Assembly (NCBI GenBank): GCA_902362375.1
Contig: CABIVS010000018.1
Span: 1 to 30,270, forward strand
DNA from: Bacteroidaceae bacterium
GTDB taxonomy: Bacteria > Bacteroidota > Bacteroidia > Bacteroidales > Bacteroidaceae
Direction of reading: 5' to 3'
Length of the DNA: 30,270 nucleotides
A model generated the notes under the pieces. It had not been told where the DNA came from and did not search any database. It was given only the letters and a program-made list of their open reading frames with translations. Position 1 is the first letter of the stretch, and each line of letters begins with the position of its first letter. Shown in pieces: positions 24,109 to 30,270 of this stretch. Position numbers and translations under genes: made by a program.

Positions 24109-27100
24109 GCGCTCTGCCTGCATCCAACAAGATAAATGGTGCCCAATATTTACTGTCTGCATATCCGTTCTCACGAAGGTACTGTTGTGCTTTGATAAGA
24201 GCCTGTCGTTCGGATAACCCTGAAATGATGTTCTCATAGAATTTAGTCATGAGAAGCATGGAGGCCTGGTCGTCAACAGCTGAAAGTGTCATGAGGATGG
24301 TTTGTACTCCTGCATTTTTGAAGCCTCGTTGAAGACCGAAAAGACCATCCGCACCAAGAGTACCTTGACCGGTGTTGCAGGCAGAAAGAACAACCATACG
24401 ACAACCGCGGAGGTTTAGTGCACTGATTTCATCTGCACGGAGCAGTCCGTCGTTATTCTCTTCCGTGGCATTGGCGCCGGACATAATCAGGAAGCAATGC
24501 TTCATCGCATCATCGGCTTCACGTCGCTTCAATTCTTTATAGTCTCCGTGAGTAGCTATGTGAATTAACGAAACAGCTTTGCCGTCGAGTGCCCGGAACT
24601 GCTTTTCCGTTCCGTTTTCACCTATGAATAGATTGGTTTTAATCTTCTTTTCTTTCAGCAGGGAATTTACGTTATTTACTTCATTGAGCGTATATGGTAA
24701 CTCATGATACCCATTCTGTCCGTTACGGAATTTCCCGGAGTTATGATCTGTAGAAACAATATTGCGGACTTTGGTTGAAGCCATTTCGTAGTCCAATCCT
24801 CCGAAAAGTGCGGCTGATGAGTAGTTCAGCGAAACTCTGTCGAGTGCGATTTCTTTTGTTGACGATAAACGATAGACGGCTTTCCGGAATGCTAACGGCA
24901 GGTTACCCGCTCCATACGGAAGATATTCTACAGGCAACTGGTGAAGTATCCCGTCAGGTGAAAAATAAATGGTATCCGCTTTGCTGATATATTCATCCAG
25001 CGCTTTCCAGAAATGTGCCCCGTTTTCGGTTGCGGTGAAAGCCGTAGGCGATTGCATCTCTTTCAATAGCAATTTCTGACTCATTAACTTGATTGCGGTG
25101 GGAGACGCGTCGCCCGGACGAAGTACGAAAGCGGCCAGATGTTTGTCCGGAGCTAGTAATTCATCGTCTATGAGAGCAAATTCTATGGCGATGGAGTTTC
25201 CATGCAGATGCTTTTGTACGTCTTGCCATTTGACGGAAAGATAACGGGTATAGTCGCCGAAATCAGTAGACTTTCGCATCAGGTTCAGTTGCAACTGTTC
25301 ATACTCCTCTTTCTGGCGGATGATATTTTTCTGTGCTTCCGTCTGATTGGTTGCATTCGGGAGTTCACTTTGCATGGATAAAATTTGTTCCGCCATAAGG
25401 GCAGCCTTGTTGTATTGGTCGAGCAGAGACTTATCTCCCGAAGCGCGGATCAGAGACTCCAGTTCAATAGACGAATTAAGCATAATACCTTTCGAAAACA
25501 ATAATGCATCGTAACCTAACCGGGCAAAACGTTGTTTTTGTTCAGGCGTACCTGTTGCGGCGATATTGGCTGCACGGAGGGGAATACTGTCCAGTGAGGA
25601 ACGGATATCCTTCCAGAATGCCAGGCGTTCATCGGCTTTCGAGAGACGGAAAAGATTACGCAGTGCGGTTGTTTCGCCGGAGAGGAAAGGTTCCATATAG
25701 GCTAATGCCTTGTCGGTCTGTCCTTGGGTATAATAGATATCGGCGATAGTCCCTAATGCGGAGACATACATCAACCCGTCTTCTCCCCATTGCAGGCGAT
25801 AAGCATCCAGTTGTTCAAGACTCTCTTTTAATAGCCTGTTTAAAACCGCCATTCGCTGACGTTCCGCATCCTGTTCTGTCTGTCTGGCGGCTGTCTCATT
25901 GCCCATCATGGTGTGGCAACGATTCAGACTGCTAAGTGCATCCTGATATTTTACATCACTACCGGGAAGAACTTTGTAAATGTCTGCAGCCTGTTGGTAG
26001 TTTGCTGCCGATTCTGCATATTGTTTCTGTCGGTATAAGATACTTCCTCTGGAACGGAGAATTTCCCCCATCTTGTCTGACTTATCACCCGTCGGAAGCT
26101 GTTTTTCGGCTTTTGCAAGTATTTCGAGGGCTTTTCCATACTCCTTGGTAAATCCATAATTACGGCATAATGCAATGGAGGTGTCTACATATTTGTCCAG
26201 TCTGTCCGGCAACATCTGTGCATAAACCGACAGTGCCTGGTTGAGCATACGATTGGAGGCCTCATACTTGGCAGCAATGCTATAATTGAGTCCGCCCAGA
26301 TAAGATTCCAATGCAAATTTAGCCTGTTCGGCAGGATTGTTGCGAAGGATGTCTGCTGCCAGTTCGTAGTATTCGCCGGCGGATGCGTGATCTTGTATTC
26401 CGGAGAGAAATTGCGCATAGTAGTGGCGTACCTTAAAAACGATCTCCTTATGGGTATTCACATCGCATTTCTTTAAAGCATCCAGAAAATGTGCCCTTGC
26501 CTTGTCGTTGTCACCTATACTGGCAAAATACTGGGCGCGCTCGGTCAGGCAACCGGGCTCGTCGCAAGGCTTTTCCAGTTCTTTTTTATTGTGAGCTTCT
26601 GCCAATTTCATATATTCCAATACTTTCGGCTGATTGTTCAATTCCAGATAGATGGACGATATCCAATTGAGAAGTTGCTCGTATTCTTTTGAATCGTCAG
26701 GAAAGATGTTGAAGGCCTGTTCATAATAAGTTACCCCTACGTCTTTACGTTCCGACAGGTAGTACAACGAACCTATCTGCTGGAGTTGACGGGCTACTGA
26801 AAGGGACTTTTCGCCATACCTCTTTTTACTGATGGCTATTTCTTCTTCTACGATGGCACTTGCTTTATCCATTTCTCCTAAAGCTATGTAGCAGCGGGCG
26901 AGATTGAGATGAAACATGGATGCCTGTTCGGGACGAGGCTGAATGCGACTGCACAGTTTCCATGTCTTGCTGTGAATTTCTGTTGCTTTATGATAGTCTT
27001 TTGCAACAGTCAGGTAGTAGAGTCCTATGTTGTTCAGGGAGGAAATATATTTGATATCTGTTTCACCCAGTATGGTCTTGCGCATATCTGCTGCCATTTG

Positions 27101-27364
27101 TGTATAGGTTAGTCCTTCGGGACGCTCCAGATTCAGATAACAGCGGCCTAAAATGTGCAGGCAGGTAGCACGTTCCGCACTCTGTGTCTTTCCCGTTTTG
27201 ACATATAATTCGTCCGCTTGTTTCAGTTGGGTAATGGCGGTTGTGTAATCTTGTTTACTTTCTAGTTTTTGAGCTTCTTCAACCAGTAGGTCGGCTTGGC
27301 TTGCAGTCTGTGAATAGGCTGTCAGACACAGACAGGCTAATAGAGATAGAATGAATTGTCGCAT
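24083..27364 (-). CDS. Secreted TPR-CHAT protein, caspase-like protease candidate
   Basis: The protein is 1093 residues. The first 20 residues form a signal peptide (MRQFILSLLACLCLTAYSQT), so it is exported. Residues about 20-600 are TPR-like repeats, such as 'ATCLHILGRCYLNLERPEGL' and 'YISSLNNIGLYYLTVAKDYH'. After a helical linker the C-terminal CHAT domain runs from about 797 to 1085: 'DTIYFSPDGILHQLPVEYLP', 'SLIHIATHGDY' with catalytic His939, 'MVVLSACNTGQGTLGADGLF' with catalytic Cys996, and 'SKYWAPFILLDAG' at the end. Both dyad residues are present, so it is predicted active. CHAT proteases act in type III-E CRISPR (TPR-CHAT) and other bacterial immune or regulated-proteolysis settings, though most are cytoplasmic; a signal peptide here is notable. 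It is the last gene of the TIR-FGE operon, 20 bp after the secreted orphan, and its stop overlaps the RyR gene. Confidence 0.88.
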   Translation of the reverse strand: MRQFILSLLACLCLTAYSQTASQADLLVEEAQKLESKQDYTTAITQLKQADELYVKTGKTQSAERATCLHILGRCYLNLERPEGLTYTQMAADMRKTILGETDIKYISSLNNIGLYYLTVAKDYHKATEIHSKTWKLCSRIQPRPEQASMFHLNLARCYIALGEMDKASAIVEEEIAISKKRYGEKSLSVARQLQQIGSLYYLSERKDVGVTYYEQAFNIFPDDSKEYEQLLNWISSIYLELNNQPKVLEYMKLAEAHNKKELEKPCDEPGCLTERAQYFASIGDNDKARAHFLDALKKCDVNTHKEIVFKVRHYYAQFLSGIQDHASAGEYYELAADILRNNPAEQAKFALESYLGGLNYSIAAKYEASNRMLNQALSVYAQMLPDRLDKYVDTSIALCRNYGFTKEYGKALEILAKAEKQLPTGDKSDKMGEILRSRGSILYRQKQYAESAANYQQAADIYKVLPGSDVKYQDALSSLNRCHTMMGNETAARQTEQDAERQRMAVLNRLLKESLEQLDAYRLQWGEDGLMYVSALGTIADIYYTQGQTDKALAYMEPFLSGETTALRNLFRLSKADERLAFWKDIRSSLDSIPLRAANIAATGTPEQKQRFARLGYDALLFSKGIMLNSSIELESLIRASGDKSLLDQYNKAALMAEQILSMQSELPNATNQTEAQKNIIRQKEEYEQLQLNLMRKSTDFGDYTRYLSVKWQDVQKHLHGNSIAIEFALIDDELLAPDKHLAAFVLRPGDASPTAIKLMSQKLLLKEMQSPTAFTATENGAHFWKALDEYISKADTIYFSPDGILHQLPVEYLPYGAGNLPLAFRKAVYRLSSTKEIALDRVSLNYSSAALFGGLDYEMASTKVRNIVSTDHNSGKFRNGQNGYHELPYTLNEVNNVNSLLKEKKIKTNLFIGENGTEKQFRALDGKAVSLIHIATHGDYKELKRREADDAMKHCFLIMSGANATEENNDGLLRADEISALNLRGCRMVVLSACNTGQGTLGADGLFGLQRGFKNAGVQTILMTLSAVDDQASMLLMTKFYENIISGLSERQALIKAQQYLRENGYADSKYWAPFILLDAGRAPIPHPSRS

Positions 27365-27384
27365 ATAATAGAGATTTTAGTAGA

Positions 27385-28053
27385 TTAAAATAAGATCAAG
27401 GCAAAGCTCCCGTCTCTCTTGCTTCTATTGGTGATCGAGACGATGATTTTATACCGCTCGTCCGAGCTAACCTTTTCTTTTCGGAAAGGAAGCCCTTTCC
27501 GGACGCTGTCATTACATTTGTATTCCCGTTCACTTTTCGATTGATAACCGATTGTCTTTATTTTCCAACTGAAAGAACGGTTCACCTCTGCCACACAGCC
27601 TATCTGCGAGGTTCCCGAACAGCTCGGAATCTCGAAAGTACAGGTCTGACCGGCAGCCACCATTTTGGTATCTAATCTTACTTTGTTGGCGGAATCCTTA
27701 TCACCTCTCATCCTCGCTTCTGCTGCATACTTGTCCGCGATTTCATAGATTGTTTCATTATCAACGCAGGCTTGAATAAATTCGTAATCAAAGACCAGAT
27801 GTCCTTTCAGGCTCAAGACATCGCCCTGAGTTTGTTTGACGGTTAATGGGATAGGGGCTGCATCACGCAGCGTTTTGCTTACTGCCAGCAGTTGCTCACC
27901 ACTGGCAAAGCCGCCGTCCAATGCTTCACATGCTTTCTTACAGGCGTCGAACACCATTTCAAAGGGTGTCGTTGTCTGTGCATTGACACTTATTTGCCCT
28001 CCGATGGAAAAAAACAGGAGGATGAATACTCTGAAAATAGTTTTCATGCTCAT
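27385..28053 (-). CDS. Secreted cysteine-containing orphan protein of the TIR-CHAT operon
   Basis: I do not recognise this 222-residue protein. It begins with a clear signal peptide (MSMKTIFRVFILLFFSIGGQ, cleavage probably after 'SVNAQ'). The mature part has seven cysteines, among them 'DACKKACEAL', 'TCTFEIPSCSG' and 'IGCVAEV', and would be disulfide-bonded in the periplasm or outside. The first third is helical ('FEMVFDACKKACEALDGGFA'). The second half is probably beta-rich ('RSFSWKIKTIGYQSK', 'RYKIIVSITNRSKRDGSFAL'). It lies 21 bp after the TIR-TM-FGE gene and 20 bp before the CHAT gene on the same strand, so it is almost certainly one operon with them. It could be a CHAT substrate, inhibitor or activator, or a ligand of the FGE-like ectodomain; none is shown by sequence. 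Confidence 0.7.
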   Translation of the reverse strand: MSMKTIFRVFILLFFSIGGQISVNAQTTTPFEMVFDACKKACEALDGGFASGEQLLAVSKTLRDAAPIPLTVKQTQGDVLSLKGHLVFDYEFIQACVDNETIYEIADKYAAEARMRGDKDSANKVRLDTKMVAAGQTCTFEIPSCSGTSQIGCVAEVNRSFSWKIKTIGYQSKSEREYKCNDSVRKGLPFRKEKVSSDERYKIIVSITNRSKRDGSFALILF

Positions 28054-28074
28054 TTTTATTCTGCATTCATTGTG

Positions 28075-29691
28075 TTATTGAATAGGATTAAGTACCACAC
28101 GAAATCCGATATGTGGTTCTGATGTATCGTAAGTCTGTACGCTGCGATGGCGAATGTCCATATCACGTTCGTTGGCCAGGTAGCTGCCTCCTCTCACAAT
28201 CTTTTTATGGTGTCCGGGATTTTCTGCCGGACCTTGGGGATCTGTGACCCGTGTATTTTCGTACCGGTTCATCCAGTCCGTACACCATTCGGCGGCGTTG
28301 CCTGACATGTCGTATAAGTCGAACCCGTTTTCGTGTTTCTCACCAACGGGATGCAAGCGTTCATTGGCATTGGAGGCGTAGTAAGCTACATCACGAATGT
28401 TGTCTGAACCGGCATAAGGATAACTTTCGCCTCCGGTGGCTGCATATTCCCATTGCGCCTCCGTAGGGAGGGAAAAAGGTAAACCGGTGAGCTTGTTCAG
28501 CTCCTTGGTGAAGGCTTCGGCATCATTCCACGTTATATGTGTCATAGGCAGCATGCCTTTTTCCGTAACAATGGAGTCATTCATAACGGCATACCACAGC
28601 GAGCGTGTTACTTCGTATTTACACATATAATAATCGGAACTCAATACAACGGTGTGCTGTGGTGAGTCATACCCTTTTCCTGTAGCTTTTCCCATGATGA
28701 ATTCTTTGTTTTTGGCCGGAATCAGCAGCATATTGTTCATCATGTCCACCAGGGAGCGGAGCTGGGGCAGTGTGATCGTAGGATTCCATTTTACGTCTAC
28801 CCATTCTTTCTCTCTGTCTTTTATATCCCTGTTTCCGGTGTTGTTCACGGAGGCGCGTCCGTCATTCCGGAGCGCGTTGAATTCATGCAGGATAGAGTCG
28901 CACGTCGATTTCAAAGAACTGTCCGGGTGTTTCTTTATGAAACTACTGTAATCGTCATAAGTGCGACACTCCTTGAATTCCAGTTTTTGTTCTGCCGTTC
29001 TTTGGATGGAAGTATAAGTTTTGCTTCCTGCTACTATTAATAATAGGGCAATGAAAGTCATCATAAGCCATTTGGCAGATACATAAGAAGGCTTTGACAA
29101 CATTTGCTTCAGGAGGTCACCTTTTATATCTTTGAATCGGGCTACCCGTGAGTTGCTATAAAATACAGCTTGAAAGTCTTTCAATCCACTAATGTCCGGG
29201 GGGAGTTGCAGGGTAGCGAAATCATAGCTTTCACTTTCCTGCGGAGCAATCGGAATGATATTTATCTGTTTGGGGGTTCTACTTTGGCGACGTAACGCAC
29301 GGCCTAATTCTATCCGGACAAAATCGATCTCTCCGGTACGGCTGATCTGCTTAATTTCTGTTTCAAACTCTTCATTGGTCAAGGACGCCATCCGTTCGTA
29401 GAAAGCCACTTCTTCCATGTCCCATGTTGCTTTTTCGCCTGTCTCAACCGCTTCTTCATTAAGCGGGCGGATCGTTGTAAACGTCTCCGGCACCATGAAC
29501 ATAATGAAGTCTTTACACTCATCAATGCGGCGAATCAACTCAACATCAAACCGACCGTTTAAATTGTCTTTGTCAAAGCTCACCCTTTTGCGGAATCCGG
29601 ATTCTTCCAGCATCAGTTGTAGCATTTCAGGCTTGTCGCCCGAACATTTCTTACGGTAACTAATGAATATGTCGTAATTATGCTTGCTCAT
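28075..29691 (-). CDS. TIR-transmembrane-FGE-like (SUMF1 fold) receptor-type protein
   Basis: The protein is 538 residues. A TIR domain fills about residues 4-149: 'YDIFISYRKK' (6-15), 'VSFDKDNLNGRFDVELIRRI' (37-56) and 'KDFIMFMVPETF'. The likely catalytic Glu128 in 'DFVRIELGRAL' comes after an insertion of about 35 residues. One membrane helix lies at about 208-222 (WLMMTFIALLLIVAG). A helical spacer (about 235-275) is followed by a formylglycine-generating-enzyme-like domain at about 321-538: 'FIMGKATGKGYDSPQHTVVL', 'YMCKYEVTRSLWYAVM', 'LPTEAQWEYAATGG', 'MSGNAAEWCTDW' and 'VRGGSYLANERD'. The catalytic cysteines that FGE enzymes carry after 'RGGS' are missing, so the domain is probably a binding module. 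With TIR in the cytoplasm, the FGE-like part faces the periplasm. TIR domains of this kind can be NADases making cyclic ADP-ribose-type signals; activity here is inferred. Confidence 0.87.
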   Translation of the reverse strand: MSKHNYDIFISYRKKCSGDKPEMLQLMLEESGFRKRVSFDKDNLNGRFDVELIRRIDECKDFIMFMVPETFTTIRPLNEEAVETGEKATWDMEEVAFYERMASLTNEEFETEIKQISRTGEIDFVRIELGRALRRQSRTPKQINIIPIAPQESESYDFATLQLPPDISGLKDFQAVFYSNSRVARFKDIKGDLLKQMLSKPSYVSAKWLMMTFIALLLIVAGSKTYTSIQRTAEQKLEFKECRTYDDYSSFIKKHPDSSLKSTCDSILHEFNALRNDGRASVNNTGNRDIKDREKEWVDVKWNPTITLPQLRSLVDMMNNMLLIPAKNKEFIMGKATGKGYDSPQHTVVLSSDYYMCKYEVTRSLWYAVMNDSIVTEKGMLPMTHITWNDAEAFTKELNKLTGLPFSLPTEAQWEYAATGGESYPYAGSDNIRDVAYYASNANERLHPVGEKHENGFDLYDMSGNAAEWCTDWMNRYENTRVTDPQGPAENPGHHKKIVRGGSYLANERDMDIRHRSVQTYDTSEPHIGFRVVLNPIQ

Positions 29692-29786
29692 CAGCTGCTA
29701 AGATAATAAAAAGAAACAGATTTGTCAATCTTAATCGAAATTTATTTTTATCTTTGAAGTTCAGTAAACAGAAAAAAGAAATATAT
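29692..29786. other. Divergent intergenic region, TIR operon and ridA
   Basis: This is a short AT-rich gap. On the minus strand TATCTTAG (29705-29698) with TTG about 20 bases upstream resembles a Bacteroides promoter for the TIR operon, but it is so close to the ATG at 29691 that the mRNA would be nearly leaderless; this is weak. The ridA promoter is listed separately. Confidence 0.35.
29721..29756 (+). promoter_or_regulatory. Probable ridA promoter
   Basis: TATCTTTG at 29749-29756 matches TAnnTTTG exactly. TTTG at 29721-29724 is 24 bases upstream, wider than the usual 19-21, so the -33 part is uncertain. The leader to the ATG at 29787 would be about 25 bases. Confidence 0.4.
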
Positions 29787-30161
29787 ATGAAAAAAGTAAT
29801 TTGCAGTGAGAAAGCTCCGGGGGCTATAGGCCCTTATAGTCAGGCGATAGAAGCCAATGGTATGGTATTTGTGTCCGGTCAGTTGCCTATCGATGCCGCT
29901 ACGGGACAGATGGCGGAAGGCATAGAAGGACAAGCGCGCCAGTCGTTGGAGAATGTCAAACACATTCTTGAAGAAGCAGGATTGACAATGGGAAACATTG
30001 TCAAAACTACTGTATTTCTTCAGGATATGTCCCTGTTTGCAGGGATGAACGGTGTGTATGCCACGTATTTTGACGGAGCTTTTCCGGCACGTTCGGCGGT
30101 TGCCGTAAAAGCTCTGCCAAAGGATGCGTTAGTAGAGATTGAGTGTATCGCGGTTCGCTAA
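29787..30161 (+). CDS. ridA: RidA/YjgF family enamine/imine deaminase
   Basis: I place the start at the ATG at 29787 (MKKVICSEKAPGAIGPYSQA), where family members begin; an in-frame TTG at 29754 is not needed. The 124-residue length is typical. Signatures are 'GPYSQAIEANGMVFVSGQLP', 'QARQSLENVKHILEEAGL', 'VKTTVFLQDM', and the C-terminal 'PARSAVAVKALPKDALVEIE' with the conserved arginine and glutamate of the active site. RidA proteins hydrolyse reactive 2-aminoacrylate and related enamines in the cytoplasm and form trimers. The gene is unrelated to the TIR operon that diverges from it, and its 3' end overlaps the folC 3' end on the other strand by 33 bases. Confidence 0.95.
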   Translation: MKKVICSEKAPGAIGPYSQAIEANGMVFVSGQLPIDAATGQMAEGIEGQARQSLENVKHILEEAGLTMGNIVKTTVFLQDMSLFAGMNGVYATYFDGAFPARSAVAVKALPKDALVEIECIAVR

Positions 30162-30270
30162 CAAATCTGCGACAATGAAACTGCTGCCTCCTACAAAGAT
30201 CAGATCTTTGGGGGGGCAGTTCTTTTTTGCCGCCTGTACAGCTTCTACAACAGTGGGGTAGGTGGTACCT
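30129..30270 (-). CDS. folC: FolC (dihydrofolate/folylpolyglutamate synthase), C-terminal fragment
   Basis: Only the last 46 codons and the stop lie in the window; the gene continues to the right. The minus strand reads 'GTTYPTVVEAVQAAKKN', then 'DLIFVGGSSFIVADLLANRD', then 'TLNLY' and a TAA at 30131-30129. 'DLIFVGGSSFIVADLL' is the C-terminal hallmark of the Mur-ligase-like folate enzyme FolC, which adds glutamate to dihydropteroate and folates. Its 3' end overlaps ridA by 33 bases in convergent orientation. A run of seven C in coding sense (30216-30210) falls inside the gene. Confidence 0.85.
   Translation of the reverse strand, partial: GTTYPTVVEAVQAAKKNCPPKDLIFVGGSSFIVADLLANRDTLNLY

Noticed and set aside
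28075..29030. Active formylglycine-generating enzyme or sulfatase maturase
   Set aside because: The cysteines expected after the RGGS motif are absent and no sulfatase gene is nearby.
28075..29691. A diversity-generating retroelement target, because the FGE-like domain has a C-type-lectin fold
   Set aside because: No reverse transcriptase and no template/variable repeat pair is visible in the window.
30210..30216. Seven-base homopolymer in folC as a frameshift or phase-variable tract
   Set aside because: The frame is intact through it to a normal C-terminus, and a run of seven is too short to claim phase variation.
1..30270. CRISPR arrays, tRNA or rRNA genes, insertion sequences
   Set aside because: I saw no regularly spaced repeats, no cloverleaf or rRNA sequence, and no transposase.

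Overview
This window looks like the chromosome of a gut Bacteroides or a close relative. The evidence is a long capsular polysaccharide operon of Bacteroides type, the DUF4248 / amidase / 'smalltalk' / HU-like / DUF3987 cassette that often sits beside such capsule loci, promoter-like sequences of the Bacteroides form (TTTG then TAnnTTTG), and mostly weak ribosome binding sites. I cannot name the species.

Region 1 (1-16607, + strand) is the distal part of a Wzx/Wzy capsule locus. In order it holds a Wza-type export protein (5' end outside the window), a Wzz-type chain-length protein, the initiating sugar-phosphate transferase, an iron-sulfur protein overlapping a pyruvyl-transferase-family gene, the Wzx flippase, a DUF6625-like putative glycosyltransferase, a GT4, a second putative glycosyltransferase, a GT2, the Wzy polymerase, another GT4, an acyltransferase-3 and a final GT2. 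The interior genes are visibly more AT-rich than the flanks, as expected for exchangeable capsule cassettes. Together they would build a lipid-linked repeat unit, modify it with acid or acyl groups, flip it, polymerise it and export it.

Region 2 (16608-21423) starts with a gene-free stretch of about 370 bp that holds three or four strong hairpins (a possible structured RNA) and a good promoter for a DUF4248 gene. A bidirectional terminator follows. A minus-strand set then reads DUF3987/VirE-N protein, hairpin terminator, HU-like protein, a 32-residue 'smalltalk' ORF and an N-acetylmuramoyl-alanine amidase. A 25-bp inverted repeat with one mismatch brackets the 3' half of the DUF3987 gene. A 119-residue orphan gene diverges from the DUF3987 gene.

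Region 3 (21464-29705) is the most interesting part. Two convergent transcription units overlap at their 3' ends. The rightward unit encodes a multi-pass membrane protein with two Rossmann/TrkA-N-like regions and a divergent ryanodine-receptor (RyR)-like C-terminus, followed by a stand-alone canonical RyR-domain protein. The leftward unit encodes a TIR-transmembrane-FGE-like protein, a cysteine-containing secreted orphan, and a signal-peptide TPR-CHAT protease-like protein. I read this as a candidate membrane-spanning conflict or stress-signalling system: an outer sensor and protease, a cytoplasmic TIR NADase candidate, and RyR/RCK-like nucleotide-ligand receptors at the inner membrane. The assembly and function are inference. 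The domain content is visible in the sequences.

Region 4 (29749-30270) is housekeeping: ridA (RidA/YjgF family) on the + strand and, converging with a short overlap, the 3' end of folC on the minus strand.
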